Positions 32,458 through 45,000 of a stretch of DNA of 64,000 bases are shown here, piece after piece (the stretch's first letter is position 1; every line of letters begins with the position of its first letter). Origin of the DNA: Stropharia rugosoannulata. Lineage: Eukaryota > Basidiomycota > Agaricomycetes > Agaricales > Strophariaceae. Location: the NCBI GenBank assembly GCA_028532985.1, contig JANCIK010000006.1, forward strand, positions 868,001 through 932,000, in the 5' to 3' direction. The notes beneath the pieces were generated by a model. The model made no database searches. It saw only the letters and a program-made list of their open reading frames with translations, and had not been told where the DNA came from. A program made the translations under genes and the position numbers.

Positions 32458-34723
32458 TTACCATAACTTCCAATGAATCGTACACAACAGTGACAGGGCT
32501 ATGCTACATGCTGCTATGTTCCCGCTCAATATTCCCTGTCTCCCAGACGCTGCGCTCAACTGATCTGGAACGCTTCCGGAAGTATTGTGACCCAATAAAC
32601 TGCGTTCATGTGATGTAAGCACCTCCTTTCCCGAGTTTGAAGTTTCGTTCCCTCGGAAAAAGTTGAACCTAAGTGGAATGAAATCAAGTTCGTAGAGCTG
32701 TCCGTTCGCAACGGCAGCGAAATTGAGTGTTGCCCCACTCCGGCTCTCTATGTTCTTTGTATAGAATTTGTATCCGGCCGCGCTAGGTATGGTAGTGTTG
32801 ACAGAGAGGGAGATTGTCTCATTCACTGGTGGATGGTAAATGGGGGTAAAAGACTGTTGTGCGAAGAAAGGGATGCTGAAATCCTGCAAATACACATTAA
32901 CGCTCTCCGGAGTTAGATTTTCGCGCACCTGTATAAGCCAATGATCAAGTTTTAGCGCATTCATTTCGGAATCGAGGCAGAAGCAAATGCTCACCGCAAC
33001 AGTAACCCCAAATTCAGATGTCGAAAAGAAGTTTTCAGACGTATTGACCAACCTGTTCAGTGTTATGGAATTAACAAACAAGGTATCCTGTACCATTTCA
33101 TAACCCCCGCCATTATTATCTTCTACGGTGACATTTCCATCTTCGCGTTTGACCTCGAACCAAAATTTTCCGATTGAAGTTGAGCTGTCCAATGGAATGG
33201 TGAAGATATATGTCGTTGCTAGGAGCCCTTTTGCGTCCCCCAATGGAGAGAAGCCCGTCGAACCAATGAGATCTTGAATTGGCTTAGAAAAATGCGCTTG
33301 ACCATCGGCGCATGCTGCTGCCTGACCATGAGCATCACACCATTTAACCGTAACATCGGGAATAGCTGCACTCTGACGTTGTACCTGCGCTCGCGTATTT
33401 GAATTCAGTTTCAGGGATAGAGGAGATAGACACATACCCTAACTTTCAGCTGAAGAGCAAGCTGGGGGGTTTCTCCAATGATTTTGAACAAGGCATTTTC
33501 GACCTTAAATGGAAGGAAGGATATCTCCTCCGTTAACTGCACCCCAGAAGGAACTGTGTCGATCATGCGCGTCAGTAGGGAGGTGCACGTTTCAGTGAAG
33601 GTAGTAGCTGAAGTCAATCTATTTATACTCAATAAACGAAAATTGAAAATTGAAAATTAGAAGTACGACACACCCTTGCATTGTAACATTACCGTCGCTG
33701 GCAAATATTCTCTGGTCTGACCTCTCTGTCACGTTGGCAGTGACGACTAATGGGTTCTTAGTCGTTCCAGAGATATACTCTGTAGCACTGAACAGTTCAA
33801 GAATAGTTGTTAGAAGAAGTCGTCTTATGAAATAGATATGTTAACGCACACTTTGTTATCATATTCATTAGTGGTGTCAAAAAAAGCAAAAACTGTACTG
33901 CCATTCGATTCGATTGGGTCTGTAACAATATCTGGGAAATCACGGTTGCGCACAGATCCAAAGGCATGGCCGCAGGCAACTAGGCTGATCATCTCCGTTG
34001 AAGAAAATCCCTGGAGCCTAAACTTCTCTGTATGCTCGGCCAGGTCTTGCTGCGGCTCCGGAACACCTAGGCAACCAGCTTTGGTAGCATCGATTCTCCC
34101 CGCACGAAACGGGATAGGGGGACCTCCACATCCGGTAATGCCCCAAATGGCCCCCATTGCTATAATGTCTGACACTATGAAAATGTAATAAGGCCGGTAT
34201 ATCAGATAAAAAAACATCCCTTCGTACAATTGAACTATACACACCGGACACATATTTATTAGCAGATTGTGCAAAATCATTCAACGAATCAACTATTCCG
34301 TTACCGATATTCTGTCGAACATCATGATTGAGGTATTGCACCAAGGAAATCACAAAAAGAAGCGCACCTCCGCCCTGTCATACTCGTAGTAGATTGACGC
34401 GTCTAAGCCACCTGAGCCGTCTGTGATATTATGAGTGGACATATCGTGATATGCCTATATCATAATCATATTTAGCATGCTTGGAAGTCGACTGATTGAA
34501 GCGTACTCACCAGTCGAAGCCATTCTACTCCAGCAGGCGTCCCTTTGTCCAAACGGGTAGCACATCCAGCTGATATTAAACCAACGGGTGTCTGCTGTCT
34601 ATCTTGCCCTAAATATAATAGCTCCTCCAATGCATCGTACTTTGGGGATGGCCACTGATACATCCAAGCGGTCTGTGCAACGAAGGACAGCAGAAACAGC
34701 CTAGAATACTGTTTAAAGGACAT
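32458..34723 (-). CDS. Secreted haem peroxidase, probably GPI-anchored
   Basis: Starts at 34723 with a signal peptide (MSFKQYSRLFLLSFVAQTAW). After a ~65-bp intron the frame restores WLRLAYHDMSTHN, giving the distal Arg-x3-His of the plant/fungal peroxidase fold. It is followed by GSGGLDASIYYEYDR, VSDIIAMGAIWGITGCGGPP, IPFRAGRIDATKAGCLGVPE and STEMISLVACGHAFGSV, whose His is the proximal haem ligand. The C-terminal ~320 residues (from about 33420) form a second beta-rich region with many N-glycosylation sites. The last 25 residues are hydrophobic (GNIAACSIALSLLCTIHWKL) after Ser/Gly residues, fitting a GPI signal. Expected role: extracellular or wall-bound hydrogen peroxide-dependent oxidation. 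The branch is not a classical lignin peroxidase; no Mn-binding triad was recognised. Confidence 0.82.
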
Positions 34724-35209
34724 AGAAAGAGTGAATTCCTTTTGACCGACACTTAGCCAACCAAGGTTTTATATGCGTCCAATCAGCAATGGAACATTAA
34801 CATGTTTGTTATCATAAGCTTGAGTTACGTGCTTTCATCGGCGTAGTAGGCCGTGGGCCTCGAGAACCGTTAGAAATGCTATGCTGTAAGCATGAGTGTG
34901 CATATGAAGAAATGATCTCCGTATGTGCCAAGGGAGCTGGGCGTGTTGAACATAATCCCGTCAGTGACATTTCAACTTTAGGGACGTCCAAAGCACTGTG
35001 CTGTTATGTACCGGTTGAGGCCGTCTTCGAAATCCAAGTTGGCGTCCTTCTGCGCAGAATTCGGTGCTAAAAGGCAACAAAGGGGGCTTAGACACAGATT
35101 ATGCCAGAAAAATCACCGGCATAATATTTGATGTAAACATTCTCGACGGGAGTGTTTCCTATGACCCGCGTTATTGTGCATTTCACATAATAATCATCTG
35201 ATTTGAAGA

Positions 35210-36421
35210 TTAATCAAAAATATATTTAAAAAAGCCATCCGAGTCGTCCCAGTGCATCTAAAGCGACAAGGTGAGTTGTATTAGGTTGTATTGTCGTTTG
35301 GGGTTGCCAACGGGACTTACAAAATGATTAGCGCCCTGAATGAATCTATAACTGATATCCAGTCCCTTTTCGTGCCTCTTTAGCTCATCCTGGACGGCCC
35401 ATATGGCCGTTATCGCAAACGACGGGTTCCTTTCGCCAGCTAAGAATTTGACTTTCAGATTAGGGAAGAGCGCTGCTGTCTCAAGGCTTGCAAATGTCCT
35501 AAGGGTAGTCGCCGTTACCTGCGGCTGGAAGAGGACGATATACGGCGCATCAAGCATAGCTTCCTCTCCGAGTGCCATAACTTCCTTGCGCTCCTCTGGC
35601 GACATATTGTACAGAGAAGGCGGTTTGTCTAGTGACGGCAAAACATGCTCCAGGGTATCAGGGTTACGGCCAGAGTAGTCCCCATGGTCAAAATACGCCG
35701 ACACCAGTGCGCAAACTGCGCGGACCGAGTTTCCATAGAAAGCGTACCATCCACGAAAGGAGACCAGTTCCCCGAAGCTTCCGCTAAACCCATAATCGTT
35801 GGAGATGTGTCTGAACAATTGCAGACCGTGCTGTGTCAGGTTCCGTCATGAAGAAAGTAATTTCAGAAGCCACTCGCCACAAATGATCAGACAACGCAAG
35901 TGGGATGTCAGGTGGGAACGGGCGTCGGGGGAAAGTGTCGCAGTATAAGCAATCGTTGCGGCCGCGAAGTGCGATCACATGGACCACCCAAGAAGGATGC
36001 TTCCTCCACTCTTGCCATCCACAGAAGGAGGAGGCAGGTTGAACTTCTGTATAAAAATGTCGATGAACCGTGCAATTTCGTGACCATGCTCTTCTACGAA
36101 AGAGGCGCGCTGTTCCGGGCTAGTGTCGGAGTTGGTGAGAAGCTTGACTTCATCTGCACTGAATGGAGTGGAACCCGAAAACGGGCGCCGACTGATGGCG
36201 ACAAAACGGTACCCATTGGCGAGCGCTGTGAGCTGCAACTTCTTGAAGATGCCTGAAAAGCATTAACGGGAAGGCAAATTTCCAATTGAGACTTACTTAC
36301 CTTTGTTAAAGAATGAACCATGGATGGCAAAAATCGTCGAATACAAACGCCTACTAGGGGCCTCGCTATCAGAGTAGCTGAGGTCAACCCTAGGACTGAC
36401 ATTGAGAGTGTTGATAGTCAT
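35210..36421 (-). pseudogene. Decayed alpha/beta hydrolase
   Basis: Begins normally at 36421 (MTINTLNVSPRVDLSYSDSE) and continues through FAIHGSFFNKG (oxyanion-hole HG), ANGYRFVAISRRPFSGSTPF and ARFIDIFIQKFNLPPPS to the nucleophile elbow SILLGWSM. The next codon, expected to be Gly (G-x-S-x-G), is TGA (35975-35977). The frame then carries on sensibly beyond the stop (FAAATIAYTATLSPDARSHL). A second break is near 35705: one frame gives SGNWSPFVDG and FAHW, and the continuation VSAYFDHGDYSGRNPD is in another frame, as if one G were lost. The C-terminal part is intact and ends NHF, an intron, then MHWDDSDGFF (catalytic His region) at 35210. Two independent lesions indicate a pseudogene; a sequencing error at either is possible but both together is less so. 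Confidence 0.75.
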
Positions 36422-36847
36422 AGTGTCGAGGGAAATAATATCGAGCACGTTTATATGTAGCACGTCTTTTAGGGGTTGTCAGTGTCAGATAGGTGCCTCG
36501 TTACCAAGCTGTTTCAAGCACGAAGAAATGATCAGTACCACGGTGCAGCGCCATCAAGAGCTATGAAGAAGAATGTACAAGTCTCCTTCGGGTCTCGTTC
36601 GTCTTCAGTTTACTTGTTATCGAGGCCAGCATTCTCCTGTTTATTGACATATAAAATGCGCTCAATACCTCTCAGGATTGGATCGCGAGAACGGAGTGTG
36701 CAAAACAAGAGAACGCTCAAATACTTCTGGATTTGCTGCGGAAGCTTCCCCATACTTCCGGAATCGTCGCAAATAGGATACTAACCGAGATATAAATACA
36801 GCGCAGTAAGGAATGGATAGCGCAATACGGGGAATACAAGTTAAGAA

Positions 36848-37856
36848 TCAGATTCTGACCTATGGATCTGCTCCTAGTTCAGCCTCGTAATGAAAGCATA
36901 CACAGGGAACGTACCTCGTTTGCTAGGGACACCCATTCGGTCAGGGAACGATAGTATTCATCTCGATTCTTGTCCACCACACGGTCAGGCTGCCATAAAG
37001 TGAATGCACTAAATTGCGCTGATGGTATTAACCGTTTGACAGAGCCGTCATCGTGTTCGTCATCTTGTCCTTCAGGTTTATTGGGCGTTGAAGTGGTCTT
37101 GTCCGGCACGACAATTGGCACTTGTGCGTCTTGCATTATCACATCACCATCATCCACGATCTCAATTGGCGTCTTCGACGGAACTGCGCTGCGAGTGAGA
37201 CGCCCGCGACGTGGTCGCTTGCTTCCACCCGCTTGTTCAGACTCCTCTTCTTCAACCGCCGTCTTCTTGTTCCCGCGCGTAGTGGCCTTCGCCTTTCCAC
37301 TCTTGGGCTTCGTTTCTTCTTGGGTGTCATGGTTGGTTCTGGCCAGTGCCTTACTTTGTAGGACAAGGCCCCCATACCCCTCTGGCAAGTCTATGGTGAG
37401 CCCATGAATAGTCCGCCCGCGAAAGCTCGATACGAAGCGACAGCCCACATCCTCGATGATGGGGGCCTGTGACGCGGCATTGCTTTCTACGGCGAGGGTA
37501 GCCGTTGACGAGGACGCCGTAATGGCCGGTGATGTGACCCAAGAGTTCGATCTCGACACTACGAGCGTTGTTTGACTCTCGCTCTCCGTTACTTCTGTGC
37601 TAGGTGTCACTGTTGCGGATGCGCTGGAAGGGCAAGGGATTTCGGACGATTGGTCGTCAGGTATAGTTGCCGTAGGTGCTGAAGTCCTAGTTTCCGTAAT
37701 TGAATCTGGATTTTTGGAAGCATTCAACTGCTCTATGCGCATGAAGGCAGACACGGCGGCAGGACCGGTATAGTTGATGTGAAATGGCATCAAATTTGGA
37801 TTACATGTTGGAATCTCCGACTTAGCATGAGTCAACACAACTCTTGAGTTGGTCAT
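36848..37856 (-). CDS. Ribonuclease H2 subunit C
   Basis: Non-catalytic subunit of RNase H2 (yeast Rnh203 / human RNASEH2C), the nuclear complex that removes ribonucleotides from DNA and degrades RNA-DNA hybrids. The start at 37856 gives MTNSRVVLTHAKSEIPTCNP, then FHINYTGPAAVSAFM (the conserved PFHI-x-Y-x-GPA segment). A Ser/Thr-rich insertion is followed by FVSSFRGRTIHGLTIDLPEG and YGGLVLQ, the family core. A long charged insertion with a nuclear-signal-like GGSKRPRRGRLTR follows. The conserved C-terminus is FTLWQPDRVVDKNRDEYYRS and LTEWVSLANE, then a ~53-bp intron and a last exon VRI-stop (36848). Longer than the human protein because of the two disordered insertions, as is common in fungi. 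Confidence 0.88.
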
Positions 37857-38973
37857 TTAAAGAGCGGCGTCAGGTGTCAGGGTGCGCGTAAAAAGCTATT
37901 TCCTGGAAAGTTTGACACAGCAGGTGGTATGAAAAAGCAGCGAGAAAGAGTTGAGATTGACGCTGAGACCAAGTTGAGACTCAGAACTTTTGTGCAAACG
38001 CGTCTGGTCACAGTACACGTGGTCACGCGACCGTAACAAGCTGTACCACGAAATTAAGCGCCCGAGCAACGCCCGGAGATCGGATAAATATCCTCAATAC
38101 GTGGTCTTGGTATGCTTGCAGGTAGTTCAGCAGCCATAATGCTCATGATTAAAGTAGATAGTTTTTTTCCCTTCACCGGCGTCAACATGGGTGAGACTGC
38201 GCGGGGGAGTCCTTGAGTCGTCCCATGCTGCCTTTTTCTATTGTCAAATTTGAACCTGCAAATACTCAAAACCGGAGGAGTAATGCATAAGCTGAGCTCC
38301 TATAATGTCCTTGAGAGCTCAGGTATTCTCCGATATTGGAAGTGATCGAATCCCTGGAGTTGCCCTGGAGCAAGGTAAACACAATTGGCTCTCCGAGTCA
38401 ACTCTTAGAATGACCGTTCACAGTGCGCACGAGCAACAGGGTGCCATTCGTGTACAGCCCCCATTCCGTGCTCTTCTGAACTAAGTAGAGTTTCTACAAT
38501 AATAGGATCCATAGTCGGCCAGAATGAAAGGGTAGCGAGCTTGAATCTTGAAGTATGCTGGCACTCATCTGACGCCCACTATGGAATTGGTAAGTTCCAA
38601 AAGGCAAGCGCGTGAGCTTCTGGGACTACCGGTGACAGTAGAGTGCTCTGCGAGCTTTAGGGCGGTTCAGAATGAGTCCACAGCTGAGCAACTCTCCGAA
38701 CGTTGTGTAGGACGGCTTAGGGTCTTGTTCATTATGCATGTCGCGCGGTGTAAAAACATACACAAAGCATGGATTCAGAATGTAGCATGAAAATACAGTA
38801 CAAATACAACGCATACTAATACTACAGTGTTACTTGGTGAAATCGTGCTATCCTATTACTAGTATCTATTAGGTGAAGACTACCTACTAAGCCATAAGAA
38901 ATGTTCAACGGGTATGAAAAGGTAAACATGGGGGTATAAATGCTCTGAAGACATAAAGGACAACCGATACATG
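37857..38973. other. Intergenic region, no convincing gene
   Basis: Short frames on both strands (for example a basic 71-codon minus frame at 38054-38269) have no domain, and no joining exons were found. The promoter of the RNase H2 subunit C gene should lie at its left end. Confidence 0.5.
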
Positions 38974-40339
38974 TTAGCATGGAGAAATCAAATGTAGCTG
39001 TATATGTACTGCGGGCGGTTCTGTCAGGCCCTCTGTCCGTAGTCGCGGTAGGTCCGCAAAACTGAAGCGCTCCAAGTCCGATGCGGTGCGCACAACGTCG
39101 TCCGCACCGGTCTTGGCCTTGACAGGCGATGGTGTCTCCAGTTCGCAGTCGCAGTCGGACCCGCATATTGACAACGCGTCTGGACTCGGAGCGAACGCGA
39201 GGGGTACAAGGATACTAGCCGACGCAGAGTGCGAGCTTTGCGACGCGCCCCGTGCGAGGCTGTGGTGGAAGACCGCCGAGTTTAAGCGAAAGAAAATGTT
39301 GGCAATGACGGGAAGGCTCGAGACAGTCAGTGCGACGCAACCCTAGGAATACAATAAGCACACTGTGTGCTGAGAGAAATATGTAAATAGAAGTCGCACC
39401 TCGACCAGCGCCGCGAGCAGCATGCCGATGCCGTCTTTCCCCCTGAGGATAAACGACGCGTGCACGATCGAAGCGAGCGTCGTGCCCATGCACGAGGAGA
39501 ATATAAATTTCAGACGGTGTCGCAAGGAGCTGTCCTGGATTACGCGGAACAGGTGTAACGACGAGAGGAGCAAGGTTAGGTCGGCAAGCGAGTCCGCTGT
39601 AAAGGCGCGCAGGGACATCAGTGCATAGAAAGAGCAAGAACAGCACGAGGCGCACCGACTAATTGCAGGCCCGCCATCTCCTTGGTGGGTAGGCACGCCG
39701 CAGCTGCCGTGCTGGTAGCCTTCTGCCTCTCCCCCTCACATGTCCAGAAGATTTGTCCCGTCAGAAGGGCCCAGAAGAAAGTGAACGCTACAGCGACGCT
39801 CGGCAGGAACCGTGAGTTGGGGCCGCCACGGCCTATGCGCATTATGGTGAATAAGATTGACATTCGTGCACTCCTGTACGTTGCACTGTCGAATAAGAAT
39901 TATATGCAGAAGCAAACAAGCAATATGACAGACCATACGGTTGCATAGAACAGACTCATTACAACATACGCGCGACGCAGACTCCCGATACTACCTGCGC
40001 TGATAATTAGTACCTAATTGGGACTATTGAGAACAATAAGCTGGCTTACCTCGTGAATGCAGTATCACCGCCATCTGCGTTGTCAGAAAGATCATCGAAA
40101 TGGTGGCGAAAACCTTGGGTGATATGAGATTGTGCGATATGGATGAGATATCAGCCTATGCGTACATCGTCCACCCAAGCACTTCGTCGTCTGATGTAAA
40201 GGCGCAGCAGAGTCATCGCAATGGCGAATGCGGTGCATACTGTAGATGTCACTATCGGGCTCATCGTCAATATGGTCTAAGAGATGGCTGCAGGAGGGGA
40301 CTCACGCTGGACCCGTGTTGATGCCTCATCCGGGAGCAT
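38974..40339 (-). CDS. Fungal rhodopsin-like/integral membrane protein of unknown function
   Basis: The ATG at 40339 (MLPDEASTRVQ) precedes a 29-bp-scale to short intron and helix 1, MSPIVTSTVCTAFAIAMTL, with LLRLYIRRRSAWVDD, the lead-in typical of fungal seven-helix integral membrane proteins. Further exons give VFATISMIFLTTQMAVILHS, then ILFTIMRIG, then VAVAFTFFWALLTGQIFWTC, FTADSLADLTLLLSSLHLFR and FIFSSCMGTTLASIVHASFI, LRGKDGIGMLLAALVE. An intron (gtgcga to cctag) leads to GCVALTVSSLPVIANIFFRL, helix 7. The cytosolic tail (about 100 residues, Ser/Asp/Glu-rich, with CGSDCDCELETPSPVKAK) ends at 38974. No function is known for close relatives. The splicing model is by eye. Confidence 0.65.
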
Positions 40340-42043
40340 GAAGGGCGACGGTGGAGAGAAGGACAGGAAGACGAGATCGCGGCTCTGCCCTATGTCCAAG
40401 CTTTCTAATATGCGGCGTGGAAGGACATGTGGCGGCTAGGCCGAATACGGGTATACCAGCAATATGACGGCATTTAAACCGGATAATTCAAGTGTGCAGT
40501 GTTGTGCTCTGGTGCAGTGCAAGTCAATTGTCATACGATGGTGCGCATGGGAGGGCAGTCGCGCTTCCCTGCGTCGCACGCCAGATTATGCATTATGACT
40601 CACTGTGGATATTTTCCATCGTAGTACGGTTGATGCGACCGTATTTGGGAGCACATGTGGATGTTCTACTGCAAACTGAGGCAGAATGCGAAGGAAGAAG
40701 AGTAGCTGTGTGTGTCTATTTTGAACGCTGTGCTGAATAGAAGATGTCATGGGAAATGTTTGTCGTATGGAGTTGTAAAGTACTGCAGGAACGTCGGCGA
40801 AGTCGCTCGTATACGACTAGACCACTCTATTGGGTTATGTATACCTAGAATGCAATTAAGTGTAATAGGGCATAGCTGCAATGAAATGTTTGGTGTATGC
40901 AAGTCAAAATTACTTATCTCGAATTAGATAGCTTCACTGCGCGAATCAGGGCTCCATGCTGAACAACACCCTTTCAAAACGGAATAGTCATACCGAATAA
41001 CAAAAACAAATGAAGCTAATTAATGCGGGGGCAATACTTGCGTTAGTCTCACCTCGAGGCAGGCATCGGAACAGATAAGAACTATTGAGGGAAATTCCGA
41101 CTTGCATTGTAAGAGGTGACCTCGCTCTAGTCGGCATTATGTTCAATATATTTTTAGTCGATTTAGTCGCCGCTTTACGTGCGCGACGCGGAGCCGGGAC
41201 TGCTACCAGGTGGCGGCGTTCTGAACAGAGTGTGCTATGAGGTTAATATGACATATAAAATAGCCTAGCAAGCATAAATGAACGAGCGGATAGATGATGG
41301 TTAAAAAAGATCTTTGTGTCAATTCTTATTATTGGTAAACATACAGGATATGCGTATTCGTGTCGATTCTTGTCCATGATGCGGTCTGGCCGTGCACTGA
41401 GAACTACCGTCATAATGTTCTTTTTGGAGCCTGTCAAGTCCATTGGCAGATGCAATGTAAGTGTCAGGTTGGCGACAATCAGCGCAGATGAGGTCGCAGA
41501 GCTTATGATGCTGGGACTCGACATTTTCCATAGACGCAATACAAATCCAACAGAATGGCTTATTTCAGAGTGAGGTCAAGTACGTATAGTTACAATGAGC
41601 AGAGTGATGCAAAGAAAGCAAAGAAACTCGCCATAGAGATAGCATACTTGGATCTACTAGCAGGCAACGGCACAGCTTTCTGCTCTCGATTATATTTGTT
41701 TTATATCCGCTCTTTAAAGGCATATGCTAGCGTGAGGGCGGAGAGTCTTCGAAGTGATTTGCGGGTTATCCAAAGGCTCTTGAAAAATATACCAATTACA
41801 TTGCACTGAACTTTACAGAAACGATAGTTGAATGATGCCTTGATGATGCCAGGAGAGAAACAGGAGATTTGAGAAAGGAATGACGACGATGCAGGGTCAA
41901 AGGCATGTGATTATAACAGGGCCAAACAGAGAGTGACGCTACTGGCGCCGGGGTTGCCGTCTCCAGTTTACTCCTCAAGTTTTCTCGCCGCAAGTGCCAT
42001 AATCGAGCCGGGCGCTCCTCCTCCCTCATACTCTTCGTTCAAA
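40340..42043. other. Intergenic region with one gene fragment
   Basis: 1.7 kb upstream of DNM1. Apart from the RNase H2 subunit C fragment at 41340-41410, only short unsupported frames are present. The DNM1 promoter is expected near its right end. Confidence 0.55.
41340..41410 (-). pseudogene. Fragment duplicating the RNase H2 subunit C C-terminal exon
   Basis: On the minus strand this segment reads RPDRIMDKNRHEYAY, matching QPDRVVDKNRDEYYR of the RNase H2 subunit C gene about 4.4 kb away. At DNA level the + strand interval near 41362-41400 matches 36951-36989 in about 31 of 39 positions, including the 15-base word tcgattcttgtccat/c. Nothing else of the parent gene is recognisable around it, so it is a small, diverged duplicate rather than a second gene. 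Confidence 0.55.
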
Positions 42044-45000
42044 ATGGATTCGGAACTAATAAAGCTCGTAAACAAGCTGCAGGACACGTTCAGCAATCTC
42101 GGTGCGCACTTTCCCTGCTCGGATATTTCGGGACCACTGATGGAGTCGACAGGCGGAGAACTGGACATGCCCCAACTCGTCGTGGTACGCCAAATTTCAC
42201 CAGTTCATCGCCGTCTCGCGCTGAACGGATAGTAACTTTTGCTAGGTTGGGAGCCAGTCGTCGGGAAAATCGAGCGTCCTCGAAACGTGAGCAGGCAACC
42301 AGTAACCACCGCGGCGGCATTAACAACTTTCATAGAATCGTCGGTCGCGACTTCCTCCCCCGTGGCCAGGGAATTGTTACGCGGCGACCACTCGTCCTCC
42401 AGCTCATCAATACCCCGGAGCAGACTGATTCTTCCCCGAATGCGTACCGCGAATGGGGCCAGTTCCTCCATATCGACAAAAAGTTCACCGAGTTCAGCGA
42501 GATTCGCAAAGAAATCGAGCAGGAGACGTTCCGCGTGGCGGGTCAGAACAAGGGCGTCTCCAAGCTGCCAATATCACTACGGATATACAGCCCAGACGTT
42601 CTTGATCTCACCCTGGTGGATTTGCCCGGCTTGACAAAGGTATGCAGCCACTGCCTCCTTGTGCCTAACTCCATTTTTAACTCGGCACAGATCCCTGTTG
42701 GGGACCAACCAAGCGACATAGAACGCCAAATCCGTAATCTCGTCCTGGATTATATCTCGAAACCTAATAGGTGAGTGTGCCTAGCTGGGGACTCTTCATT
42801 CCTACTATGCAATCCAAAGGGGGGAAGAGTCCCTACATGCGTTCTAGACGGTAGCTAATTTTGTACAGTGTCATTCTCGCCGTGTCGCCTGCAAATGTGG
42901 ATCTTGCCAACTCCGAGGCCCTGAAGCTTGCACGATCTGTGGACTCGCAAGGCCGGAGGACCATCGGAGTCTTGACTAAACTTGACCTCATGGACGCTGG
43001 CACCAACGCGCTTGATATCCTCACGGGCCGTGTCTACCCCCTCAAACTTGGCTTCATTGGCATTGTCAACCGTAGCCAGCAAGATATTAACTCAGAAAAG
43101 AGCATGTCCGACGCCCTGGACAGCGAAACTGAATTTTTCCGCAACCACCCCGCGTATCGGAATATTGCTCACAAAAACGGCACGAAATACCTCGCAAAAA
43201 CGCTTAATCAGGTATTAACATCATAAAAATCAACTTGAATTATAGTAACAGGCTTGATATAGGTGTTAATTAATCATATCCGTGATAAACTACCTGATAT
43301 GAAAGCGCGCCTCAATACCCTCATGGGACAGGCTCAGCAGGAGCTGAATTCCTTTGGTGACTCGGCGATCTTTGGTGACAAGAACCAGGTACTTGGATTC
43401 ATGTCATTAGCTATTCACGACATTCACTAAACGTGGCCTATAGCAAGGAAGCCTTATCCTGCGGCTCATGACGCAGTTTGCTCGTGATTTCGTGTCGTCA
43501 ATAGAAGGCACGAAGGTTGACATCTCAACAAAAGAACTTTCTGGAGGCGCTCGGATATACTACATCTTCAACGATATCTTCGGACGTGCACTCAATTCGA
43601 TAGATGCCACCCACAACCTGGAGAACCAAGATATCCGTACGGCTATCCGCAACTCAACCGGCCCGCGGCCGAGCCTGTTTGTACCTGAGATGGCATTTGA
43701 CCTCTTGGTGAAGCCCCAGATCAAGCTGTTAGAGGCGCCGAGCTTGCGTTGTGTAGAACTCGTATACGAAGAACTGGTAAAGATATGCCACAACTGCACT
43801 AGTGCGGTACGTGTATGCGTAATTGTCAACGTGTAGATCCACTGACAGGACCCTTGTTCCAGGAATTGCAACGATTCCCCCGATTGCATTCTCAGCTTAT
43901 TGAGGTGGTATCCGAACTACTGCGGGAACGCCTTGGGCCAACCTCAGAATATGCGCAGAGTTTGATTGAGATTCAGGCTGCGTACATTAACACGAATCAC
44001 CCCGCGTTTATCTCGGGCTCTGCCACAGCTGCTCAACAAGCCAACCAGCCGCAGCGCCAGCAAATATTGCAAAGGGTATGTGGTTTCATATACCCCGAAG
44101 TTATATCCGGCATGATCACTCACCGTGCACTTCCCCTAGCCCCAGTCCACCGAGCCCATCAATGGGCATGGGGGGATTGACGAGGACGAGGACAACCTCT
44201 CCGACGACCCCAACGGGGGGAACAGCCTCTTCCCCCCGCGCGAAGGCCGCTCCGTGTCTAACACCCTCTACGACCGCGCTCGCCCCTCTGGCTCCTCCCC
44301 GGCGCCCTCCGTTTCCGGCGCGTCCTCTACCACCGTCGCCAAGCGCTCGTCGTCAAAGTCGCGCGGCACTCAACGTGCATCGCACTCCGGTGTCCCCATG
44401 GCGGCGGGGCTCTCCTCCACGCGCCCGGGTGCGTTCCCACAGCATAATCCAGGCTCGTCCCCGCCCGGCGCAGGCTCCGCGCGCGAGACGTTCCTGAACT
44501 ACTTCTTTGGGCAAAATGGACCTGGCCCGATTGCGGGGTCGAGCGTCGACCGCGCGCACGCGCACGGGATGCCGGGGATGGGCTCAGGTGGAGGCGCGCA
44601 CCACGGCGGGCACGGCGGGTCGGGAGATATGGGCATGGGCGCCTCAAGTGGGTTCGTCGCCGTTGGCCGCGACGTGTCGGGAGCGGATGGCTCGATGGCC
44701 TCGGGGCTGATGGCCGGGAAGCGCGGGCTCGATGGAAACAATGCGGCGTACGATATGAAGAGCCTGGGACGGCATATTGAAGCGGTATGTGTTTTTTGCA
44801 TTGCATTATTTCGGATGCATTGCTCTCTTCAGGCCAGACTTTTCCTTTTTTTCTCTTTCTCTCGACGTGCTAGTAACCTATTACTCACGCTACTTGCTCT
44901 TCATAGGTCCCGGCGGACGGCACGCAGCTCTCGATGCGCGAAGAAATGGAGACGCAACTCATCCGTTCACTCATTTCCTCATACTTCAACATCGTGCGCC

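Noticed and set aside
42239..42634. Alternative frame overlapping the GTPase exons of DNM1
   Set aside because: The conserved dynamin motifs are in another frame; this is a GC-driven shadow.
44078..44806. Arg/Pro-rich open frames on both strands in the DNM1 insert
   Set aside because: High GC removes stop codons in all frames; only the frame continuous with the dynamin domains is credible.
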